A stretch of DNA of 64,000 nucleotides from Eriocheir sinensis (lineage: Eukaryota > Arthropoda > Malacostraca > Decapoda > Varunidae), in contig NW_026112139.1 of assembly GCF_024679095.1 (NCBI RefSeq), positions 1 through 64,000 of the forward strand, given 5' to 3'. Below the pieces are notes generated by a model. That model was not told the DNA's origin. It was given only the letters and a program-made list of their open reading frames with translations, and ran no database searches. Positions 35,820 through 45,772 of this stretch are shown one piece after another. Every line of letters begins with the position of its first letter. The stretch's first letter is position 1. The position numbers and the translations under genes are program-made.

Positions 35820-35990
35820 TTTCAGGTTGAGCCGAGGCATGTTGAGCCTCTGCTTGAAGACCAACAGCCTGAGAGTCTTCAACAACACGCTGGCTGGTCA
35901 CTGTCATGAACTCATCCAAAGAGTCCTCAGCAGCAGCAGGCCAGCCAGCACACTTCCTGTCCGGAGGTATTTCCTCGCCATGTCTGGAAA
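35820..35990 (-). pseudogene. possible host exon (weak)
   Basis: A minus-strand open frame reads 'AAAEDSLDEFMTVTSQRVVE' 'DSQAVGLQAEAQHASAQPEN', preceded by TTTTCCAG, a reasonable acceptor. An acidic 'SLDEFM' phrase occurs in several nuclear proteins, but this is too short to assign. It lies on the same strand as the possible exon at 34,749-34,906. Confidence 0.25.
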
Positions 35991-36389
35991 ACATTACTAT
36001 ACAGAATAACGCCTTGGAGCCAGGCAAGTCACCACATGAAAGCACAAGATTTTGCATTTTTGATAAATGGGGAAAAAATTGTAGTTGCCAATGATCCCTC
36101 TACTGGGGCTGAGAAGTGAGCAGTGTGCGGCAGTCAGCCGTTTCTTTCCTGTACAGTACAAGTCAACAACCTGTATCAACAACAAGCCTTCAGATAACAC
36201 TTCACACCTTTGCTTTTGCCCTTCATCACTTTTGTATTCATTATTTAAATTGATTTAACATATAAATACAAAGAATAAACAAAAAAATAACACACACACA
36301 CACACACGCACAAAAAAAAATGTCCAAGCCTGTGCCTCAGAACAACAGTGGCCGCCTTAGCACACACACACTGTACAGTGTGAAGTGGC

Positions 36390-36976
<587 letters not shown>

Positions 36977-37040
<64 letters not shown>
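36977..37040. repeat. (TA)n microsatellite
   Basis: About 32 TA units between the SINE-B poly(A) and the LINE-J fragment. Confidence 0.95.
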
Positions 37041-37043
<3 letters not shown>

Positions 37044-37262
37044 AATTGCTCTAGGTCGTTGAGGATAGCAAAGTTGTAGGCTTGTTCACCAGGGTGGTCA
37101 GTGAAAGAGGATGAAAGCCAATGCTGGTGGTGAACATTGAAATCTTCTAGGCTGGAGATTTCAGCAGAGGGAGAGTGGGTCAAGCTGTGCTCCACTTTAG
37201 AATTCAAATAGTCAAAGAATTTTACATAGTTGGTAGAGCTAGGTGAGAGATAAACAGCACAC
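37041..37262 (-). mobile_element. LINE-J copy A, distal part (endonuclease fragment)
   Basis: On the minus strand it encodes '[20 protein letters not shown]', then DFNVHHQHW (the Gly-Asp-Phe-Asn block of the endonuclease, with Gly replaced by Glu), and '[17 protein letters not shown]'. It continues the coding sequence that breaks off at 40,137, so it is the other side of the insertion. It is cut by (TA)n at 37,040. Confidence 0.85.
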
Positions 37263-37287
37263 TTTCTCTTCCTCACAGAAACACAGG

Positions 37288-37917
37288 TCTCGGGGGCTGC
37301 TGACAGCAATCTCTACTCTGTTCCCTTTTATTATCTCTGTCCTAAATCTCAATCCAAAGCTGGATGTTGCGTCTACGTACGCAACGCCATCACTCTCGTG
37401 CCCACGACCTAGACTCTTCTGATTTTTCCACCATCTGGCGAAGACTGAATTCTCACTCTATTACTAAACATGTCTCTGCTGTTTTTCTCTCACCTAATTC
37501 TACCAACTATGTAAAATTCTTTGATATTTGAATTCCAAAGTGGAGCACATCTTGACTCACTCTTCCTTTGCTGAAATCTCCATTTTAGGAGATTTCAATG
37601 TTCACCACCAACTTTGGCTTTCATCCTCTTTCACTGACCAGCCTGGTGAACAAGCCTACAACTTTGCTATCCTCAACGACCGAGAGCAGTTGGTCCAGCA
37701 CCCTACACGTATTCCCGACCGTCTTGGAGATCGGCCCAACATTCTAGACCTCTTCCTTACCTCAAACCCTTCTGCTTATTCTGTCAAACTGTTCTCTCCG
37801 GCTCCTCCGATCACAATCTTATTTCTGTATCCTGTCCTATCGCTCCTGTACACCCTCTGGACCCACCGAAGAGGCGATGCTTCTGGCATTTTGCTTCAGC
37901 TCGGTGGGACGACCTGA
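37288..37917 (+). pseudogene. LINE-J copy B endonuclease (EEP) region
   Basis: The apurinic-endonuclease-like domain that nicks target DNA for retrotransposition. In pieces it reads 'SKAGCCVYVRNAI' (near 37,360), an interrupted stretch with stops around 37,410-37,530, then [16 protein letters not shown] (near 37,590), in which Asp and Asn of GDFN are catalytic or near-catalytic. '[11 protein letters not shown]' follows. The expected SDH block is lost to a frameshift (the frame reads '[10 protein letters not shown]') before the stop at 37,915. Not functional. Confidence 0.85.
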
Positions 37918-37919
37918 GG

Positions 37920-39647
37920 ATGTACTTTTCCGATTTCCCGTGGACTGATTATTGCTTCCAGGATAGAGACCCCTCTGTGTGTGCTCAGCGCATCACAGAG
38001 GTGATTGTCTCTGGAATGGAGGCATACATTCCTTGTTCTTTCTCTACTCCTCACGCTAAAAAGCCTTGGTTTAATCACGCTTGTTCTCGTGCTGTCAATG
38101 ATAGAGAGGTAGCTCACAAAAGGTACCAGAGCCTTCAAACTAATGCTAATTATGAACTTTACATTTCTGCCCGAAATCGTGCCAAATCTATTCTCCGACT
38201 AACCAAAAATTCTTTCATTAATAGAAAATGTCAAAACCTTGCTTTCTCTAACTCTTCCCGTGACTTCTGGCATCTAGCCAAAAACATCTCCTCCAACTTC
38301 ACTTCTTCATCTTTCCCTCCACTCCTCAGTTCTGACGGCAACACTGCCGTCTCATCTATCTCTACGGCTGAACTCTTCTCTCAAACTTTTTCTAAAAACT
38401 CCACTCTGGACGATTCTGGGCATATTCCTCCTACTTATCCCCCCTCTGACTCCTTTATGCCTGTTATAAAGATTCTTCAAAATGATGTTTTCTATGCCCT
38501 CTCTGGCCTCAATCCTCAGAAGGCTTATGGACCTGATGGAGTGCCTCCTATTGTCCTTAAAAACTGTGCCTCCGTGCTGTCTCCCTGCCTGGTCAAACTC
38601 TTTCGACTCTGCCTGTCAACATCTACCTTTCCTTCTTGCTGGAAGTATGCCTTCATACAGCCTGTACCTAAGAAGGGTGACCGCTCCAATCCCTCAAACT
38701 ACCGTCCTATAGCTTTACTTTCTTGTCTATCTAAAGCTTTTGAATCAATCCTTAACCGGAAGATTCAAAAGCACCTTTCCACTTCTGACCTTCTATCTGA
38801 TCGCCAGTATGGGTTCCGCAAGGGGCGTTCTACTGGTGATCTCCTAGCCTTCTTAACTGACTCTTGGTAATCCTCTCTTAGCCGTTTCGGTGAAACTTTT
38901 GCTATTGCGCTGGACATATCAAAAGCTTTTGATAGGGTCTGGCACAAATCTTTGCTTTCCAAACTACCCTCCTACGATTTCTATCCTTCTCTCTGTACCT
39001 TTATCTCCAGTTTCCTTTCTGACCGTTCTATTTCTGCCGTGGTAGAGGGTCACTGTTCTTCCCCTAAATCTATTAACAGTGGTGTCCCACAGGGTTCTGT
39101 CCTATCTCCCACTCTTTTTCTGTTGTTCATTGATGATCTTTCCAAAACGAACTGTCCTATCCATTCCTACGCCGATGATTCCACTCTGCATTACTCAACT
39201 TCTTTTAATAGAAGACCCACCCTTCAGGAACTTAACGACTCAAGGCTGGAGGCTGCAGAACGCTTAGCCTCAGCCCTTACTATTATTTCCGATTGGGGCA
39301 AGAAGAACCTGGTGTCCTTCAACGCCTCAAAAACACAGTTTCTCCACCTATCCCCTCGACACAATCTTCCAAACAACTATCCCCTATTCTTTGACAACAC
39401 CCAGCTATCACCTTCCTCAACACTAAACATCCTCGGTCTATCCTTAACTCAAAATCTCAACTGGAAACTTCATATCTCATCTCTTACTAAATCAGCTTCC
39501 TCGAGGTTGGGCGTTCTGTACCGTCTCCGCCAGTTCTTCTTCCCTGCACAGTTGCTGTCCATATACAGGGGCCTTGTCCGCCCTCGTATGGAGTATGCAT
39601 CTCATGTGGGGGCTCCACACAGCTCTTCTGGACAGAGTGGAGGCTAA
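37920..39647 (+). pseudogene. LINE-J copy B reverse transcriptase
   Basis: One frame, broken only by an in-frame TAA (38,868-38,870). RT blocks in order: 'GPDGVPPIVLKN' (38,530), 'PVPKKGDRSNPSNYRPIALL' (38,665-38,722), QYGFRKGRST (38,805), ALDISKAFDRVWHKSLLSKL (38,908-38,967), SGVPQGSVLSPTLFLLFIDD (39,078-39,137) and the catalytic YADD (39,168-39,179). The later block 'LGVLYRLRQFF...GLVRPRMEYA' follows. A frameshift near 39,610 moves the last part to another frame. Role: target-primed reverse transcription. Inactive through the stop and frameshift. Confidence 0.92.
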
Positions 39648-40002
39648 GGCTCTTCGTCTCATCAGCTCTCCTCCTCATACTGATAGTCTTCTACCTCTTA
39701 AATTCCGCCGCAATGTTGCCTCTCTTTCTATCTTCTATCGATATTTCCACGCTGACTGTTCTTCTGAACTTGCTAACTGCATGCCTCCCCCCCTCCCGCG
39801 GCCCCGCTGCACTCGACTTTCTACTCATGCTCATCCCTATACTGTTCAAACCCCTTATGCAAGAGTTAACCAGCATCTTCACTCTTTCATCCCTCACGCT
39901 GGTAAACTCTGGAACACTCTTCCTTCATCTGTATTTCCTCCTGCCTACGACTTGAACTCTTTCAAGAGGAGGGTATCAGGACACCTCTCCTCCCGTATTT
40001 GA
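39618..40002 (+). pseudogene. LINE-J copy B C-terminal region
   Basis: Continues the RT protein in the +1 frame: 'ALLDRVEAKALRLISSPPHT', 'LSIFYRYFHADCSSELANC', 'TPYARVNQHLHSFIPHAGKL' and 'WNTLPSSVFPPAYDLNSFKR', ending in a stop at 40,000-40,002. The part at 39,863-39,902 is the source motif of the 55-bp array at 18.9-19.8 kb. Confidence 0.85.
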
Positions 40003-40136
40003 TCTTCCTTTCGGCCACCTCTTTTGTTTCTTTTTTAGGAGCAGCGTGTAGCGGGCTTTTTTTTATTATTGTTTTCTTTTTTGTGTGTGCCCTTGAGCTG
40101 CCTCCTTTGTTGTAAAAAAAAAGAAAAAAAAAAAAG

Positions 40137-40830
40137 ATGTATTTAGTAATAGAATGACAATGAAGTCTTAGCCAGATGGTAGAAAATTCAGAAGAGTCAA
40201 AGTTGTGGGCACGAGAGCAAGTGATGTCGTTGCGCACGTAGGCGCAACATCCAGCTTTGGATTGAAATTTAGGATAGAAATAGTAGGAGGGAACAGAGTA
40301 GAGATTACTGTCAGTAGCCTCAGAAACCTGTGTTTCGGTAAGGAAGAGAAGGTGAGGTTTAGAGGAGGAGAGATGATGTTCCACCGAATGAAAATTAGAG
40401 CGAAGACCGCGAATGTTGCAGAAATTGAGAAGAAAGAGGTTCGAGGAGTTACCAAGACACCTCTCGGGTCGGCAGCCAGAAGGAGAGTCATCCCTGGGGG
40501 AGTTTGTGGTCCCCCCCCCCCCAGGCGGGGACTCCGAGGCTTGTTGTAGGTGCGCCATTTTGAAATTTGAATTTTGGGAAAAGGTGTATATGTTGTGTGA
40601 ATGTAGTGTGGTGTGGATAACGAGAGGATCTGTCTTTAGAGAGCATGCTGAACTACTCTCCGGTGTTGGTGAGACAATAGGGAAACGGTTAGTGAGGACA
40701 TGGGAAGGGTCTTTGGAGGGCTTCAGCTCCCTTCTTACCTCCCATATATACCTCACTGGGAGTGGCTTGCGCCCGTTCGGTAGGTGTCTTCCTACCTACT
40801 CCAGCCATAATGCAGGTCATATATAAATTA
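40137..40830 (-). mobile_element. LINE-J copy A, 5' part (5' UTR and endonuclease N-terminus)
   Basis: The minus-strand frame has a plausible start MAHLQQASESPPGGGG (near 40,558) and then reads 'NLFLLNFCNIRGLRSNFHSV', 'HLLFLTETQVSEATDSNLYS' and 'SKAGCCAYVRNDI'. N-I-R-G and E-T are the first two conserved blocks of EEP endonucleases. It breaks at 40,137 and resumes at 37,262. The ~270 bp upstream of the start is probably 5' UTR. Confidence 0.88.
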
Positions 40831-41039
40831 CAAACCTAACCTTTACAAAAGAGTTAACATGTTAACACAGCTGAAGATAAAAATGAATTTATATAGGGCT
40901 TCTTTTACATGGGATTGAGGTAACACATTTGCAAAGATTGGCTGATTTAAAGAAATATATTAACAAATTCCCAAGTATTCAACAAGTGCCTCACTTAGCA
41001 AAGAGTAGTCGGCGGTTTTTTTCGCCGAATTTGCCGAAC

Positions 41040-41829
41040 TCTCGACTGAAATGTGGATATCATAGTGGAGGGCAAGTCCATTCAGGCGCTCTTGGCCGAC
41101 GGTAGGCTAATCCTCAGATAGGTTTTCAGCCTTTTCAATTCTGAGAAAGACCTCTCGGCTTCCGCGTTGGAGACTGGAAGCGTCAATAGAGTTTTCAAGA
41201 GAATGGCGAGATTGGGGAACATGCTGGTGCTGGCGTGTGCCTGGGCTTCTTTGATAGTTTGGAAGACCGGAGCAGATAATGCCCAGCGCCTTCACGAGTG
41301 TCAGGGATTCCATGTCGAGCTCGTAGAGCTTTGCCGCTTGAAGCACAGCCGCAACATCCGTTTTGGGGTCTTTGAAGAGTTGCTTGAGCTGAAGTGCGAC
41401 AGGCACTGTGTCGTCACCGAACCAACTCTTCAACTCGGCCAAGACGTGGTCCACGATCGGAATGTACACCGCCCGGCGGTAGTACTCCTCAGCATTCTCG
41501 CTCGGAACATTTGATCGCTGGGTCTGTCGTCCACAGAGTCGTGGCACAGGGATGGTGTCATGCGATGACCCCACCTCGACCAAAACCTCTTCCGCTTTCA
41601 TGAACACGATGTGGGAATAATTCTCCGCATCTGCTCTGAGCTTGGCCAAAATGGTCTCCATGCCACGAAATGTGGCATAGGCTGACACCAGGTCGCCATC
41701 TTTTCTCTGAAGAGTTCGGCTCGGCTCGAGAGTATGCGCCAATATACACTCCACTACAACCATTACAACGAAAAAGCGGGGAACACGTATGGCGATGAGA
41801 AGGAGCCCAGCGGTGGCGTCAAGCTGCAT
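41040..41829 (-). pseudogene. hAT transposase C-terminal fragment
   Basis: Motifs in order: 'LEPSRTLQRKDGDLVSAYAT', 'VPRLCGRQTQRSNVPSENAE', EEYYRRAVYIPIVDHVLAEL and, after a frameshift near 41,285, 'MFPNLAILLKTLLTLPVSNA' plus 'EAERSFSELKRLKTYLR' (about 41,180-41,110). The last block is the hAT dimerisation domain. The protein resembles the transposon-related '52 kDa repressor of PKR/THAP-like' group. It is a different hAT lineage from 9.2-10.75 kb. Non-functional; the N-terminal half is missing or unrecognisable. Confidence 0.82.
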
Positions 41830-42421
41830 GTGAGGAATGAGGTCACAAAGATTTTTTCCTAGGCCTTTGAATGTTGCTCTATAATATTCAATATACGATT
41901 CCGTAACTTAAATACTGAAAATAAATAAACAAAATCATGAGTTCTCCAGAAATGCAACAGAAAGGTACCAGTTTTCGTTTTGACTCTCTCAGAAAGTGGA
42001 CATTTTAGCAGATGGGGGGGGGGGGGGTCGTCCGACTCCCCCGGCCCCCCCCCTGGGTACGGCGTACTACGGCCCATAAGAGCGCAGGGCCCTGGGCACG
42101 TGCCCGTTGTGCCCTGGCCCTGCAGGAGAGTGAAAAGTTACATCAGACACCGAAAAAATTGAAAACTTGCCTGAGCATCCCGTCCACCTCCGCATAGTAA
42201 AGCCCAAGGAACCATAGAGGAGTTTTTTTTTTAAGTTTGCAGGACAGCGTCCAGGGCTATCTAGCGGCGGCCGGTTTCGCTCCCCAGCTCTCTAGCTTTT
42301 TAGGGGTATCTTAAATATATTTTATGTTTTCTAAATTCATGGGTATTTCAAATATTTAGTTATCCTAATATTTTTTTGGGGCCCGGGCCATCTGGCTCCC
42401 CCCCCCCCGTATCCGCGCCTG
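41830..42421 (-). mobile_element. probable 5' part of the same hAT element
   Basis: The reverse complement begins CAGGCGCGGATACGGGGGGG at 42,421, like the CAG-(G/T)GGCGGAT...G-run ends of many hAT elements, and leads toward the transposase fragment. G/C runs also occur at 42,014-42,052. The opposite end was not located, so limits are provisional. Confidence 0.4.
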
Positions 42422-42603
42422 CATATGCCTACTAGTCCGTGGGCCACCCTCACAAAATAGCTCTAGAAAACAAGTTTCGTCGGGCATATGTCCGCATTGA
42501 AATTTTTCACTTGTAATAGGTTGCAGCAATGTTCTCAACACTTTATCCGTAGAGCTTAACCAAAAATACTTGCACATTAACATACAGTGAAAATTCATAC
42601 ATC

Positions 42604-43576
42604 GGCTTCTTGGTATGTATAAAATAGTATTCCCCACACGTTAAGTGATAGGAAAAGCAACTCTAAACACTTTTTCATCTATGGCAATTTGTGTTTAACG
42701 CCTTCGTTTTAATACAGGATGTTTAAATACGAAAATTGATCAATTTCCAGCCTTTGGTCCTGATCTGAAAATAACGGTAGAGACATCAGGATGGTTGCAA
42801 ACTACTCTAAAATACAAGCCAAACAATTTATATTCAGACAACATTGGGCTAATGTTAACTATTTGACCTATAAAAACAGTCATAGTTATGCATGCTGTCA
42901 TGAAAATACCATTTGCATCGTATTTTTGCTTAAACAAGTTGTACAGCCTAAACAGTTGCCATTAGACAAAGACTGTCTTAATGTAATTTGTTTGTCTTGT
43001 AAAGTAGAGTAATTTGCAACCATCCTGAAGTCTCTACCATGATATTCAGATCAGGAACAAAGGTTGGATTCCAGTTAATTACAGGATGTTTAAATAAGAA
43101 AAATTCATTGGAATCCAGTCATTGTTCCTAATCTGAATATCATGGTAGGGACTTCGGGATGGTTGCAAATTACTCTACTTTACAAGACAAACAAATTACA
43201 TTAAGACAGTCTTTGTCTAATGGCAACTGTTTAGGCTGTACAACTTGTTTAAGCAAAAATACGATGCAAATGGTATTTTCATGACAGCATGCATAACTGA
43301 CTGTTTTTATAGGTCAAATAGTTAACATTAGCCCAATGTTGTCTGAATATAAATTGTTTGTCTTGTATTTTAGAGTAATTTGCAACCATCCTGATGTCTC
43401 TACCTTTATTTTCAGATCAGGACCAAAGGCTGGATCAATTTTCGTATTTAAGCATCTTGTAACTTTAAAACGAAGGCGTTAAACACAAATTGCCATAGAT
43501 GAAAAGTGCTTAGAGTTGCTTTTCCTATCACTTAACGTAGGGAATACTATTTTATACATACCAAGAAGCCTTTTTT
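42604..43576. repeat. ~970-bp nested palindrome
   Basis: 42,604-43,080 and the reverse complement of 43,103-43,576 match closely along their whole length ('ggcttcttggtatgtataaa' at one end against 'tttatacataccaagaagcc' at the other). Each arm is itself an imperfect hairpin: the 'catcaggatggttgcaaactactct' block occurs four times in alternating orientation (about 42,785, 43,020, 43,155 and 43,385). It is bounded by ends of the TAGTCCGTGGGCC family at 42,433 and 43,685. Confidence 0.92.
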
Positions 43577-43685
43577 TTATATTATTATTTCGTAAACGTG
43601 CACATATAACTGGTTAAGCTCCTTGAGACTAGCTTCTATGCAATATTACGAAAGTGTACGATATCTGATGGTGGCCCACGGACTA
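43577..43685. mobile_element. third copy of the TAGTCCGTGGGCC terminal repeat
   Basis: Closely similar to 56,462-56,607 ('tatttcgtaaacgtgca', 'ttaagctcct.gagactagcttctatg', 'gtggcccacggacta') with a ~60-bp deletion. With 42,433 it would delimit a 1,253-bp foldback element. Its outer flank (ATAG) does not match the left flank (CTAC). Confidence 0.75.
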
Positions 43686-44263
43686 ATAGGTAACATTACG
43701 TCAATGTGATCCTAAGAAAAGATTTACTACAAAAATTTATCCTGTATTATCTCCTTTTGACATTACAGTTGACAGTACAGAAACCCTGCCAATGTATTGC
43801 ACATAATAATAAAGTCAACATACCTTGGATAAACATGCCCATTTGGCAACATACCATTCCAAATTATCTCACTCTTCACTGGTTTTCCAACTGGTCTTCT
43901 TACAACAGCCTCCAGTTTCCATGCTCTTGTAAGTCCATGTCCCTCCTCCTTGTCACATGTAAATACCTAGGCCTATACTAAATAGCAGAGTCGGTCCACT
44001 TTCTGGATGGTACACTACTGTTATTGTCATTATTTCTTCCATCTGTTCGAGAAATTATCTTGCATATATTCGAAAAATGGACATCTGCATACTGTATTTC
44101 TTATATATGCTTCATAAATGTATTCAAACTTAAGCTACTGCTGTGGCACCACTTCCAACTTCCCATGCACAGGATAATCAGCACCCAAACCTCCACTGCA
44201 GCAGCTATATAGCTACTGTAGGTGTATTCCAGTATCTCACCTCACTTTAGGGACCGTTTCTAT
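43686..44263. other. no gene seen
   Basis: AT-rich sequence with short frames only. It may be 3' sequence of the large transposon. Confidence 0.4.
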
Positions 44264-45765
44264 TCAATTCATTTCGATACCTGCTCCTAGAAGCTCCCAC
44301 CAGGGGATGGCCACGGCAGAGGAGCTTCCATCTCTCACTATCTTGACACTCCTTCTTGCCTGCTCAAGGTTTCTCAAGGATCCTTCACCTCTCTCTCTGA
44401 CATACTCCTGCACCCTATCCCTCCATTTCACTGGCGGTTTTCCTCTAAAATTCTCTCCCTCTATCTCACTCATATAACCCTCCTGGTCATTTAACCCTCT
44501 TCCATTCACTCCATGTGGCCAAACCACTTCAAAGTCTGTCATTTCACTTCTTCTACCACTCCACACTTCTTCCCCACACCCACACGACACATTCCAAAAA
44601 GCTCATACACACTCTCATTATACACTTCATCCATTCTACTTACACCACATGCACTCATCAAATAATCCATTTCCACTGCCTGCACTCTGGACCTCTGACT
44701 TTCATTCCAGGCCCATGTTTCGCTTGCATATGTGAGGGTTGGTACTTTTACTGTATTTCTCAAGTCCCTCTTTACCGCCATGCTCACACTTCTACCCTTC
44801 ATGATACGTTCCAAAGACCCTACCACCTTCCTTCCTTGCAGTGCCCTTTCTCTTGTCTCTCCTTCTGTACCACCATGCTTACACATAACTGATCCCAGGT
44901 ACTTAAATTCATTAACCTCCTCCATTTCCTCATCATTCAAAGTTATTTTACATTCTTTTTCACATTCAATACCCACTCTATATGGGCATACAAAATCCAC
45001 ACCCTCACTTCTACTCCACTCACAAACCATCACTTTACTTTTGTTGACATTTACTTTCAATTTTCTCTTTTACATACACTATCAAAGACACTAACCAATT
45101 TTTGTAAGTCACTCGTTTTCTGCAATGAGCACTGTGTCATCAGCAAATAAAATAGAATTCAGCACCCACTTCCTTCCCTCATTGTACATTTTTACTCCAA
45201 CTTCCCCAACTTTGCCCTTCACTTCTCTCATAACACCATCCATATAAATATTGAACAACCATGGAGACATTGCACACCCCTACCTCAAAAACAATTTTAT
45301 CTCAAAATGTTCACTTGTTTCTTCATTAATTCTGACACATGCAGATGCCGCCTCATAGAATGACTATTGCACTAAACAGTTTTCCTCCCACATCATATAC
45401 CTTAAGACTTCCCAACCGACTGTGTCATAAGCTTTATCCAAATCCATGAAGGCAGCGTATATTTTTTTTCTTTTTATTTTTTTTCTATTACCATCCTGAA
45501 GGAAAATATTTTTTCCAAACATCCTTTTCCCTTTCTGAAGCCACCTTGTTCTTCACTGATTTTCTCCTCTGTAAGTCGTTGAACCCTCTGTTATGACTTT
45601 TCCGTTTACCTTTCCGGGTACACTCAACAGACTTATACCTCTATAGATCCCACAGTCCCCTCTCCTGTCCTTCCCTTTGTAAACTGGAACAATGATGGCT
45701 TTTGTCTAGTCTGCTGGCCGTTCCTCTTAGTATCATATTGGTCTTCTCCATATTTAAGCAATCTT
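44264..45765 (-). pseudogene. RTE/BovB-like LINE reverse transcriptase remnant
   Basis: In order on the minus strand, through several frameshifts: 'IIVPVYKGKDRRGDCGIYRG' 'ISLLSVPGKV' (45,690-45,600), 'AAFMDLDKAYDTVGWEVLRY' (45,460-45,400), 'GCAMSPWLFNIYMDGVMREV' (45,280-45,220), the catalytic FADDTVLIAEN (about 45,147-45,115), and 'KVNVNKSKVMVCEWSRSEGV', 'EFKYLGSVMCKHGGTEGETR' and 'TYASETWAWNESQRSRVQAV' (45,060-44,660). A final block (44,500-44,264) reads 'GKPPVKWRDRVQEYVRERG'. RTE assignment rests on the SETW/RVQA-type C-terminus. It lies just 3' of the large transposon gene. Confidence 0.82.
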
Positions 45766-45772
45766 CTGTGCT

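Larger units (their letters stand above)
37263..40136 (+). mobile_element. LINE-J copy B, nested in copy A
   Basis: A 5'-truncated non-LTR retrotransposon running from the middle of the endonuclease domain to a 3' UTR ('ctttttt..cccttgagctgcctcctttgttg') and an A-rich tail (40,113-40,135). Its edges join copy A without loss: 37,262 and 40,137 restore a continuous endonuclease reading, with no visible target duplication. By its RT and C-terminal motifs it belongs to the jockey/CR1 assemblage often annotated as 'transposon BS/X-element-like'; the exact clade is not settled. Confidence 0.9.

Noticed and set aside
37041..37262. Twin-priming 5' inversion of LINE-J copy B
   Set aside because: The inverted piece overlaps the coding range of copy B instead of lying 5' of it, and it joins exactly to the minus-strand piece at 40,137. 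Nested insertion explains both.
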